A stretch of DNA of 64,000 bases from Centrapalus pauciflorus (taxonomy: Eukaryota; Streptophyta; Magnoliopsida; Asterales; Asteraceae). Positions 25,923 to 35,698 of this stretch are shown here, piece after piece. Both the position numbers and the translations under genes were made by a program. The notes beneath the pieces are model-generated. The model saw nothing but the letters and a program-made list of their open reading frames with translations, searched no databases and had not been told where the DNA came from. Location of the stretch: contig JAANYP010002675.1 of assembly GCA_020465985.1 (NCBI GenBank), positions 1 through 64,000 on the forward strand, in the 5' to 3' direction. Positions within the stretch are counted from its first letter, which is position 1, and each line of letters starts with the position of its first letter.

Positions 25923-26479
25923 AAGGGTTAAAGTCGTAGAATAGTTATGTATTCTTTAAAATGTATCAATATGGTACGTGTACTATTTTAATTATTCATA
26001 TTATACGTGTACTTTCTGAATCGTTCAAATTTGATACGCGTACTACATTTTTCATACCAATATGATACCTTAGGTAACCGATTATTGGCTACACCTGTTA
26101 AGAGTGGAATTTTTCTTTTAATTAATGTTCAAATTTCCATAATTGAAGCATCAAATACACTCTATCATCCTTGTGATAACCTGGTAGGAGAAATCACACA
26201 GCACAACCAACTTCAAACATCTACAGACCTCTGTAGAAATCTCCAATACCGATCTCCACCGTCCAGATCGAAGAACTATGTGTTACAAAGTTTCTCCTCA
26301 AATTTCATGCAGATCCAACGGTGAACAAGTTCGTATGGACGATTCTCCCACAACTACGCAAAGCTAGACGAAATAATCGATCTAAAAAAGTAGAGGTATC
26401 ATGTTAACAATATAAAAAGTACACGTACTATATCGACACACCTTAAGAAGTATACTGCTATTGTACGGCTTTAGCCCTT
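25923..26479. mobile_element. MITE with TA target duplication
   Basis: 557 bp flanked by TA on both sides. The termini are inverted: left AAGGGTTAAAGTCGTAGAAT, right complement AAGGGCTAAAGCCGTACAAT; similarity extends about 60 bp inward to GTACGTGTAC. The TA duplication fits Tc1/mariner-like MITEs, although the terminus is not the classic Stowaway sequence. It is non-coding; a 105-codon frame inside has no recognisable features. Confidence 0.65.
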
Positions 26480-26489
26480 TATTAAATGG

Positions 26490-26785
26490 AAATTTTACAA
26501 AAAACCATCAAATTACAAGTTTTTTTCGATTAAGTCCCTCAATCAATTTCTTTGTCTGATAAGAAGTCCCTTAACTAAATAAAAATCACGAATTTGATGT
26601 TTTTTCAAGAAAAGTTACCGGTGACCTGTTGAGCGGGTTGCAATTGCTGACGTGGATATTATAAATCTATGAATTTTTTCGATTAAGTCTCCCAACTAAA
26701 TTATTTTTTCTTATAAATCCCTTAACTAAATAATTTTGTCTTATGAATCCCTCAACTAATTATTTTGCCACAAAATCCTTATATT
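26490..26785. repeat. Imperfect short repeats of a TCCCTYAACTAA word
   Basis: The word TAAGTCCCTCAACTAA and variants (TAAATCCCTTAACTAA, TGAATCCCTCAACTAA) occur about five times, mostly followed by a T-rich stretch with TTTTGTCTTAT. No ORF. This looks like a decayed repeat family of unknown type. Confidence 0.5.
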
Positions 26786-27111
26786 GATAAAACTCATATT
26801 ATTTGTTGTTTTATGAATTTAAGTGATTGTCAATTGACATTCACGTCACACATACGTGGATGCTTAAAAATGGTGGGGTTACATAGATGTCTAGATTTCA
26901 CATTCATATGACTTTGTTTTTTTTTTAATTTATCATTTTTAATGTGTTAAATAATGATTATACATGTTATAAGTTGACAAATGACAAATCTATTCTATAG
27001 AATGAGGTACAAATACTATAAACCGAAAAAAAAAGCTAGTAAAAAAGAACACACCTAAAAGAAAAATGAAATGAAATGTAGACGGAATATTTAAAGTGGC
27101 GGAACCCTACC
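26786..27111. other. AT-rich gap
   Basis: Nothing recognised; low-complexity A/T runs only. Confidence 0.4.
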
Positions 27112-27119
27112 CCTCAAAC

Positions 27120-27408
27120 TAGGGGTGAGCGACGGGTACCATTTCCCGAACCCGAACCGGTACCGACAGGTACCGAATTAATATATTCGGTTCGGTATTC
27201 GGTTTTTAAATTAGCTAAAATTCGGTATTCGGTACTCTCGGTTCGGTATTCGGTTTTTAATTTAGCTAAAATTCGGTATTCGGGACCGAACCGGCACCGT
27301 ATAAAATTATACGGTTCGGTATTCGGTTCTTTCAAAACTAAAAATTCGGTTTCGGTATTTTCGGGATCGGTACCGGTTCGGTTCGGTCCGGTACCGAGCT
27401 CACCCCTA
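27120..27408. mobile_element. hAT-type MITE
   Basis: 289 bp with a perfect 8-bp target duplication CCTCAAAC (27112-27119 and 27409-27416). Terminal inverted repeats are TAGGGGTGAGC, a form common in plant hAT MITEs. The inside is unusual: it is almost entirely composed of GGTTCGGTATTCGGT-like words in both orientations plus GGTACCG palindromes. Confidence 0.88.
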
Positions 27409-27416
27409 CCTCAAAC

Positions 27417-27572
27417 TGTCAATTTAATACTAATTTAACATATTTAACACTATTACTCAATTTGTATAAATTAATGAATTGGATAACTAAATCACTAACT
27501 ATTATATTTAATTTACATAACAATTAAACTAAATTTGCATAAAAATTTTAAATTAGTATACTACCCTAATTG
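27417..27572. other. AT-rich gap
   Basis: No gene or repeat recognised up to the start of Gypsy-D. Confidence 0.4.
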
Positions 27573-27872
27573 TGTAACATCCAGAACTAGTAGCAGGTAC
27601 GTGGAATGTATTTATTGGCTTTAGTAATTATTTTAATGAGTTGGTGGAATTTCATTGGTGAATTGCACATGAGTTGATAAGTAGATTGCTATTACGTGTA
27701 AATCCTAATCAGTTGAGATAATAACCGGTTAGTAGTAATTATGGGTTTGGAGATGTTTTAATGAGTTAATTAACATTCTGAACCCGAAGTATTAGATTGT
27801 GAGTAATTAGGTTTACGGACGTTAAACAGTGCGTGTTGAGTATTATACCCGTTTTACTTGGATTTGGGACCC

Positions 27873-27986
<114 letters not shown>

Positions 27987-28404
27987 GGGTTGAGATCATA
28001 TAAGAAACTTTCAATTCTGTGAGAACGTGAGAACCCTCCAAAATGCACAAATTTATACATCAAATGCACAAATTTAAAAATTAAATTTATAACTTAAAAT
28101 CATTATTAGTTTTCAATATTAATAAATATCATCTAACATTAAAATTAATATTAAAATTTAAATTCATCAAGTTTTACACTAAATGCACGAATTTGAACAT
28201 TAAATGCACAAATTTTTTCAAATGCACGAATTCGTACATAAAGTGGACAAATTTATCATGATATGCGTAAATTTTTATATCAAATGCATAAATTTATCAA
28301 ATGTATAAATTTTAACATTAAATGCATAATTTTATACATTAAACACACAAATTTTAAAAAGGTTCTCACGTTCTCACGGTAACGAGGGTTCTTACCGGAA
28401 CCCA

Positions 28405-28408
<4 letters not shown>
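27987..28408. mobile_element. (TA)n-flanked element E6
   Basis: 422 bp between TA tracts, inside the Gypsy-D LTR. The left end GGGTTGAGATC pairs with the inverse of the right end GGAACCCAACCC, and the similarity continues through GTAAGAA and GTGAGAACGTGAGAACC. The interior repeats AAATGCACAAATTT and close variants about ten times. It has the same architecture as E1-E5 at an independent locus. Confidence 0.78.

Positions 28409-28488
<80 letters not shown>
28409..28488. repeat. (TA)n tract right of E6
   Basis: About 80 bp of TA. Confidence 0.95.
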
Positions 28489-28489
<1 letters not shown>

Positions 28490-29938
28490 AAATGACTTTC
28501 TTCTTTTCTTCACTTTCACAGAAGAGTTCAAGTGTGTGTATGTGTGCAATTCTCAACTGGAGACAAGAGAGAGAGTTAAGAGGAAGATAAGAACCATCCA
28601 TAACTAAGGGATTGATTTCACCTTCAAGTTGAAGCTCAAATCAAGCAAACAGGGTGAATTGAGGTTAGTGATCGTTACTAAAATGGGTTGAATTGCTATG
28701 TTCAGTAGTTAGTTGTTTCTGGGGTTGATTTACAACCCTGGAATCGTGAAATTGAGATTGGGGAATCAAACCCCATAGCTGACCAAAAACAGAGCATGAA
28801 CCTTATCTGTCGTCGATGCATCTCAGCCGCGCTCCCCTGGTCGCGACCGCGATCATGGTGAGGCGGTGTAGGTTGATCGTGGTAGTGGGAACGCGACCGA
28901 GAGGGGGGGGATCACGGGCCGTGTGATCCCGAACATGCTCGGATGATCTTGGCCACGCTAGAATGGGCAACGCGGGGCCACCGCAACCGCGGTGCCTGAC
29001 CGCAAGGGTATGATCGTGACCGCGATCGTGGCCGCGCTCGTGGGTCTTGGCCTGTTGACTTATGTTGAGTCCGTGAGTTTAGTAGTATAGTTGTTATGAG
29101 TTCGTTAGCTAGAAGTTACATTGTAGTTGCATTGCTTGTTGACAGGATTGTAGTTGAGCGCTGGATTGGTCGAGGCCGTTGTAGATATTGAGACGGTAGT
29201 CGTGCTCCAGGTGAGTTACTTACCTTCTTGAGTAGATGCACAAACACTGATAACTGTGTCTTAAAGAGATTTGTTGTTTAATATCCGGGTCCCGAGCGGA
29301 TCCCTTCTATACGTTGATACTTGTTAGCACACAACAGAGCTTGTGGATCACGCGTATAGTTGTTGTACGCAGAGTAGATGCTTGTTGGGTCATTCCCAAC
29401 CTAGAGGTCCTGGCTTAGCCACTTCTTTGTGGAGTGGGCTATGCAGGCTATCCCGGGTCGCTCCCGATGAGGCGTCGGGCTGTTGATGCCGGCCGCATGT
29501 TGAGTTGATTACTAGTTGTTATATTGTGCTAACTATTTCATAAACTCATTTTGACATTGTTGATTGTAACTCGCCAGCTTTCAGCTGACAGTTGTTTTAT
29601 CGTGCATCTCAGGTGCGAGACCAGAGGCTAGGGATTTTATGGGCAAGAGTCGAGACCCGCCACGTGGATAGTAGCTAGCGAGTACTTTAGTGAGTAGTCT
29701 TGTATTTTGTGGTTTGGCGTATCAGCCAATTATACTCCAGGATGAATGTAACCTATAACTCCATTACGGTTGACAGACTTACTAACGGGGGTTGGTTCTC
29801 GTGTGGTCGTGACTTTTATGCTTACTGTGGATAATTAGTAGTTATTTAGCTGTTTACCCTTGATGATAATTATGATATTTGGAGACGTGGACTATAAGTC
29901 CTACGTGGTATTAGTAGTAAAAGTAGGGTGTTACAGCC

Positions 29939-29950
29939 TGGTATCAGAGC
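29939..29950 (+). other. Gypsy-D primer-binding site
   Basis: TGGTATCAGAGC, a perfect complement to the tRNA-iMet 3' region, three bases after the LTR end. Confidence 0.92.
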
Positions 29951-30098
29951 ATTAGTTTAAGGTTTAAGTATCATTAGTGATGCTTAGGCTTAAACCAGTG
30001 TCTAGATCCTTGGGCTTGATCTCTGATGAGTAGGTTTAGAAACTGTAGAATTCTGTTATTTTGTTATAGTAATATTGTTTATGTTATGCAGAGATCCT

Positions 30099-31330
30099 AT
30101 GGCAGACGAGCAGAGATCTGAGGGTCTCATTGGGGGACGTGCTTCAGATGAGGAGTTCGCCAGACGTTTGTAGGAGGCATATGAGAAGGAACGCACCGAT
30201 GCTATGCAGTCCCTGACCCAGGGCACCGGCAGGGGTAAGAGTTCAGGAGCCGGGCCGTCATGAGAGGCAGGCAAGGGATGTAAGTATAAGGAGTTTCTGG
30301 CCACACATCCACCAGAGTACCATGGAGAGCCCGGGGCCGTTAAGGCCATGTATTGGCTGTAGGACATTGAGATGGCTTTCCGCATTACAAGATGCCACCC
30401 CGACCAGATGACGACATTCGCTAGTGCTCAGTTACGGACTAGCGCCCAGCATTGGTGGAGGACTATCAGGGATATGATGGGAGATGGATCAGCATATGCG
30501 ATGGCATGAGATCAATTTAAGACTTGGTTTGAGGAGCAGTACTGTCCTGAGGACCGCCGAGCTCAGTTGGAGATTGACTTCTTGACTTTATTCCAGGGAC
30601 AGCGATCAGTTGATGAGTATGAGAAGATTTTCATCGATCTGAGCTTGTTTTCACCGCTTCAGATCAGCACAGAGTCATGAAAGATTAATAGGTTTATGAT
30701 GGGACTGCGCAAGGAGATTCAAGAGTTTATTGACACGAGGTACATACCGATATATGCTATGGAAGTGGAGTTAGCACGGAGGAGGGAGAGTGAGTTATCT
30801 CGTAGAGATCCCGTGGTAGAGCAGCTGAGACGAGTTCAGTCCGTGAAGAATTCTAGGGAAAAACCCACCGAGAGAGAGAGACAGGGACATGGACAATCGT
30901 TCTAGCCATTTTCAGCCAAGGGGCGACGATCAACGACGCACAGAGTCAGAGGGAGCCGATAGACAGAGAGATAGATCCTCCCAAAGGTCTGACCGCAGAT
31001 CCGATGACCGGGGCAGTCGCTTTGGTGGGTCCGAGCAGAGGGGAGGAACGTCGAGTTCTGGTTCTGTCAATAGGAAGACGTGGTGTAAGAGATGCCGCCA
31101 GAGGCATACCGGGGAGTGTGACCCCCGTCATGTACGTTGTTTTCGCTATGGCCAGCCTGGCTATACTCAGACAGGTTGCACCTCCAGAGACCCGCTGTGT
31201 TTTAAGTACGGGCGGGCTGGACATCAGGCACAAGATTGCATGGCTCCACAGCAGGGGGAGTTGAGACCACCTGCACAGGGTCAGAGTTCTGCTGCACGCA
31301 GAGATGCCGTCTCACCAGCCAGAGGTCGGG
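30099..31330 (+). pseudogene. gag: Gypsy-D Gag
   Basis: The start is taken as the ATG at 30099 (MADEQRSEG). A Gypsy capsid domain follows: YKEFLATHPPEYHGEPG, MAFRITRCHPDQ, WWRTIRDMMG, WFEEQYCPEDRRAQ, SVDEYEKIF, RFMMGLRKEIQEF. The zinc-knuckle region near 31081-31245 reads CFRYGQPGYTQTGC and CFKYGRAGHQAQDC, where a Cys has become Tyr in both. In-frame stops occur near 30171, 30261, 30361, 30508 and 30678, and a frame change is needed near 30900. Every stop I examined is one transition away from a Trp, Gln or Arg codon. Confidence 0.85.
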
Positions 31331-32035
31331 TTTTCCAGTTGACAGCAGAGGAGGCGTGGGAGACAGCTGACATAGTTTCTGGTACATTTATCCTGAACGG
31401 TCATAGCAGTCGAGTTCTGTTTGATTCCAGGGCAAACCGTTCCTTTATATCTATTGCCTTTATTGCTTACTTTAGTGCTCCGCTTATTGAGTTGTCAGAG
31501 CCATTAGTTATAGAGCTAGGTGATGGTAGTGCCTCTGCAGTTAGGCATGCATATGCTCAGTGTTTGTTAGAGATGGACGGTCATCTGTTTATTGTCGATT
31601 TGTTGTCTATAAAGATCGGTAGCTTTGATGTTATAGTAGGTATGGATTAGTTAGCTTCTCAGCGTGCCAATATTGCTTGTTCCAAGAAGATCATTTGTCT
31701 ACCGATTTCTAAGGATCGTGTCACACAGTGTATGGAGAGTGTAGTAGAGGTAGTGTTGGCCTCATTTATGCAGTTCAGGCTTGTCGTTGCTTAGCCAAGG
31801 TTTGTTCCTCCTTCCTAGCATATGTAGTTAATGCAAAGACGGAGAAGAGGGGTATAGAGACCGTCGAGGTTGTTTCCAAGTTCCCTGATGAGTTCCCCGA
31901 GGAGCTACCTGGATTGCCACCGGACTGACAGGTAGAGTTTCGTATCGAGTTGGTACCAGGTGCTACTCCTATTGCACGTGCACCCTATCGTTTAGCTCCT
32001 ACTGAGATGAGAGAGTTAATAAGTCAGCTTCAGGA
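31331..32035 (+). pseudogene. pol: Gypsy-D protease and start of reverse transcriptase
   Basis: The protease is seen as VLFDSRANRSFIS at about 31408-31450, where the usual DSG active site has become DSR, and as FDVIVGMD at 31624-31650, followed by a TAG where families of this type have Trp. The RT entry follows in other frames: VSKFPDEFPEELPGLPP, then VEFRIELVPGATPIARAPYR, ending in ELISQLQ at the Copia-B insertion. Several stops and frameshifts make it non-functional. Confidence 0.85.
32031..32035. other. Left target-site copy of Copia-B
   Basis: CAGGA, matched at the right end (62080-62084) by CAGGT. It lies in the Gypsy-D RT gene; the last base differs. Confidence 0.7.
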
Positions 32036-32591
32036 TGTAAGGTCCACCCTTCTCCGATCTATCAAGGCGTGACAGCGTCAAACGAGTGCGGAATCCTCGT
32101 TTAACGATACCGGATCAATCACGAACAAACACACGAGAACACGGAGCTAAACACGATGCTAGCCGATGTAATATCAACCCTACACAATGTATTGCTCCTA
32201 AGCTCGCTCTAAATGCTCTAAAACTCGTATGCTCCAAGTTCTGAAATTCTTTCTGGGATTATTGAACATAAGTTCATGATATAAACCTTAAGTTCGTGCA
32301 TGGCCCAAGCCCATGAACTTATAGGTTCAAGCCCACGCAGATAAGTTCGTATGAACTTATCAGCCATAAGTTCGTACGAACTTATCAGGCATAAGTTCAT
32401 ACCTCATGAACTTATCAGGCATAAGTTCATACCTCTTGAACTTATCACCCATAAGTTCATACCTCATGAACTTATCTTCATAAGTTCATAACTCATGAAC
32501 TTATCATGCAATCATTAATAAGGCCCTATCTATTGCAATAGACTATCAATAACAAAACTAGACTGCTGTCGTCACACCGGGTGTACCAACA
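32036..32591 (-). repeat. Copia-B 3' LTR
   Basis: 556 bp with TG/CA ends, collinear with 61529-62079. It contains a six-unit array of hairpin-forming repeats at 32341-32505. The gene-ward side abuts the polypurine tract at 32592. Confidence 0.93.
32341..32505. repeat. Array of palindromic repeats in the Copia-B 3' LTR
   Basis: Six units, each with inverted arms ATAAGTTC and GAACTTAT. The first two have the core RTAYGAAC (one is the perfect palindrome TAAGTTCGTACGAACTTA); the next four have a 6-8-nt spacer such as ATACCTCAT between the arms. Units are 4-5 nt apart. It is not a CRISPR: there are no unique spacers. Confidence 0.85.
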
Positions 32592-32602
32592 GAATCCCCC
32601 TT
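32592..32602 (-). promoter_or_regulatory. Copia-B polypurine tract
   Basis: On the minus strand AAGGGGGATTC abuts the LTR start TGTTGGTAC. Confidence 0.8.
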
Positions 32603-32650
32603 GACGATAGTTTCTAGTTGTTATTCATTGATCTACAATTCTAGGCCTAT

Positions 32651-33650
32651 TTAGATTGCTCCTTGCATGCAGAACCTTTTCAATGCAAACTCTAACCACT
32701 CTCTGGTATTTTCTACCTTCTTCATCCAACCTTCATGAAAGAAAACCGGCTGTACGTGAAGCTTCTGCAAATCACCCTGAGAGAGGTTCAATAGATGCAA
32801 TGGATCATATACGTTCAAATTAATTTTCTCATCTTCATCCTCCATTAATGCTTCAGCTATTTCATTGACGACGTACCACTATTTCATGTTTCCCATAATA
32901 TCCTGTGGCATGGTCCTCAACGGAACCTTCTTCAAGCATTTAACTGGTTTGTAAACCATTTTAGTCCATGGCCTACCAGTCAGAGGATCTATTCTTGTTT
33001 CGTCCAATGCTCTTTTACCAACTCTTTGCTTAATTTTATTTTCTTTTCGAACCTTCCAGATCGACCCTCTCTTATGATAATTTTTGCGAACACTTCAGCA
33101 TAAGGGTCGTCTCCTAGGTTGATAAGGTCCTTCCAGGCTAACTCTTTGACTTCATACTTTGGCAATGTGCTGAAGTCCTTCAGTCTTCTCTTCAAATACT
33201 GTATCGCATCTCTTCTTCATCCAACCTTGACAAGGCTCCGATCAGATCTTCTTCAGTTACTTCTGTCGCCTCTGAAGCCTTGTCTTTTCCCTTGTCAGCG
33301 GATGATGAGCCAGACTCCCCCTGAGGATCAGAAAGCTGAGCAGATTGTTGTCTTGAATGATCTGCCAGCTCACTGTATTTTTGTGCTCTCGGGTCATCTC
33401 CTTCGTCTTCTCTACGAATATGCCTCAAGGCATCATCGCTACAACTCTCGCTCTGAGGTGGACGATCTTACAACAATTTTTCCAGTATAGCCTAAAGATT
33501 TGCAATCTTTTGTTGCTGATCAGCCACTGTCTGATCCCACTGGGCATTATGCTGGTGAAGTTCAAGAATCGCCTTTGTCAACTGAAGAATCTGTACAACC
33601 TGTTCGTGGTCGGCAATTGTCAGCTGAGACTCCAAATCTAACACTGTTAG
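32651..33650 (-). pseudogene. Copia-B env-like ORF, C-terminal part
   Basis: Minus-strand frames match the C-terminal half of the Copia-B' env-like ORF: a coiled-coil-like Gln/Leu-rich stretch (ESQLTIADHEQ), an acidic stretch with SGSSSADKGKDK, then LPKYEVKELAW, INLGDDPYAEV and LNVYDPLHLLNLSQGDLQKL. The function of this ORF class is unknown. It is split over at least four frame segments by stops and frameshifts. Upstream it ends abruptly at about 33650, where the inverted Copia-B' gag begins, so the conserved N-terminal domain of this copy is gone. Confidence 0.75.
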
Positions 33651-35677
33651 GGTACTCAAAACCGGAGGAGAAACCGACTCAATCAACATCTACTTCTCAA
33701 CAGTACACAAAGATGCCTATGAGTGCACAATCAGCCGAATCTCATCTGAATCTTTTGCCTTCGTTTGTTGCAACATATGGAAATTGTGTACAAGGTAAAA
33801 TTAACGATCCTGCGTTATGGGAAGAGGACTATGATCAGGTGGATCCTGATGATTTGGAAGAAATGGATCTTCAATGGCAACTGGCCATGGTGACTCAGAG
33901 GGTCAAGAGATTCATAAAACGGACAGGCAGAAATCTGAACGTTAGCAACAATAAGATTGGGTTCGACAAATCCAAGGTCAAGTGTTATAACTGTCAGGGA
34001 TTAGGACACTTTGCTCGAGAGTGTCAGCGACCCAAGGTTGAGAATTATCAGAATCAATCTCAGGGAAGATATCAATCTGCTAGTTCGGGTAATCAAGCGA
34101 ACATCGCTGGTCTGTTAACCAACGTATCATCGGACAGACAGCTTGATGGGACGTACGATTGGAGTACACATCCAGAGTCAAATGCTAGAGCCTTCATGGC
34201 TGAAGTAACAGAGACTGAGAATGTCAGAGCAGAGGAAGTAACAGAGGACAATGAACAGAATGATACAAGTCCAGTGTTGGTGGAGAAGTCAGACAATCAG
34301 ACGATTCTGGAGTTTGCCGCGCAGATGGCTAACGTGGAATCTGATCATTCAAAGGTAATTCTGAACTTTTCTACATTCCGTGAGTTATGTGTTTATGTGC
34401 TACTTTTAATGATAGATTAAATTTAGTGCTAGAAACACATAGTAATTTAACTACTCAAATTGAATCCTTAAAATCAGATAATGCTAGCCTCCTAGATATA
34501 AAAAAAAGATCTTAGGAATAAGCTGAAAGCAGATGCTCAAGATGTAATAGTTCTTAAAGACAAACTAAGTGAGCAATGTGTCAGGATAGAGCTTATTTAT
34601 GAGCATGTCGAAGCTTTAACCAAAGACCTTACTATTAAAGAGGTAGAGTTAGTTGAAGCAAAGGTTAAGGTTGTAGAGGCAAATAGTAAGTTAGAAAAGT
34701 TTAGGAACTCTTCACTGAATCTAGGGAAAATCTTAAATGCCCAGCGTCAATCTAAGAAACCAGTAGGTTTAGGGTATAAAGAGAGTCCTCCACCTTATAA
34801 TGATAACTATGTGCCTTAGCCTCAGGATGAAACTGATAAACCAGTTGAGTCAGAGGTAGTAACTGAAACTGTATCTGAATCTGATAAGGATAAATCAACT
34901 AAGGTGACTAACATTAATGCTACGATTAAGAAAGTCAAGTTTGTGCAGTCTTCTAGTGACAAAATTCTAGGAGAAGCTAAACCTGAGGTGAATAATCAGA
35001 AAGAGAAAACAGTCACGATAGTTGAAAAGAAAGAACATGACACTAGTGAGACACCAAAGTCAAAGGGCACACATAAGAAGTCAATTGATAAAATGTCTTG
35101 TTTTAGATGTCATGAAAGGGGTCATGTTGCGTCTGGCTGTCCATATAAAAAGGTAGAATCTACACCTAATGTTGGAAAGCCTGAACAACATAAACCCTTA
35201 CCAAGCGTAGCAAGCACAAGTGGTTCTCAACACAATGAGAAGATTGTGCATGCGACACCCAAGACTGCCGTTAGACAACCACCTGTGTCGGTTAGACCAA
35301 ATGAAGTAGTTAGGACTAATTCGCCAAATAGAGTCCCTAACCAATCTAGGTCAGGACCTCAACAAGTTTATAAGAGTACAATACCTAGAAGAGCTTACAC
35401 TCCAGTTAGGTCTCACACTCCTGTAAGACATCAGAAACCAGGTAGCGCCCAGGGATACCAATCTGAAATGCCATATAATAGAAATTATTCAAGGGCTCAA
35501 CTGCAAATGCCTACTCAAAGGCAAAGAGTGAATTTAAATCACTCTGCACCACAACAGGTTCTCAATCAAACACCCAAGTCACCTGAAAGGAGAGATGGGT
35601 TTTTGAAGGAGTTCAAGTATGTGGATGAGAACGGTATTACCAAGTGAGTTATGGCTTGGGTTCCCCGTGATAACTAA
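33650..35677 (+). pseudogene. gag: Copia-B' Gag, C-terminal two-thirds
   Basis: It begins with GYSKPEEKPTQ, corresponding to the middle of Copia-B gag. A CCHC knuckle CYNCQGLGHFAREC lies at about 33990-34035 and a second, CFRCHERGHVASGC, at about 35098-35140. Between them is a helical, Leu/Lys/Glu-rich stretch. The end reads MAWVPRDN followed by TAA at 35675-35677. Frames are broken near 34420, 34510 and 34820. AAG/GTAAT at 34352-34358, also present in Copia-B, is a weak splice-donor candidate. Confidence 0.85.
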
Positions 35678-35696
35678 CTTGTTTTCTTTCATGTTC

Positions 35697-35698
35697 AG
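35697..35698 (+). other. Splice-acceptor-like AG at gag/pol (Copia-B')
   Basis: CTAACTTGTTTTCTTTCATGTTCAG/G directly follows the gag stop, and the base after AG is in phase with the protease frame. Same geometry as at 956, 54291 and 58078. Confidence 0.4.

Noticed and set aside
26007..26324. A 105-codon ORF inside the MITE at 25923-26479
   Set aside because: No motif, and it lies entirely within a non-autonomous inverted-repeat element.
29939..29950. Possible tRNA gene fragment
   Set aside because: Only the 12-nt tRNA-iMet complement is present, in the exact place of a primer-binding site.
32341..32505. Regular repeat array that could look like a CRISPR
   Set aside because: The separators are 4-5 nt, there are no unique spacers, the units are palindromic, and the same array sits in both LTRs of a plant retroelement.
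33191..34430. A host gene overlapping on both strands near 33.2-34.4 kb
   Set aside because: The minus-strand frames match Copia env-like and the plus-strand frames match Copia gag; the overlap is the inverted junction of two elements.
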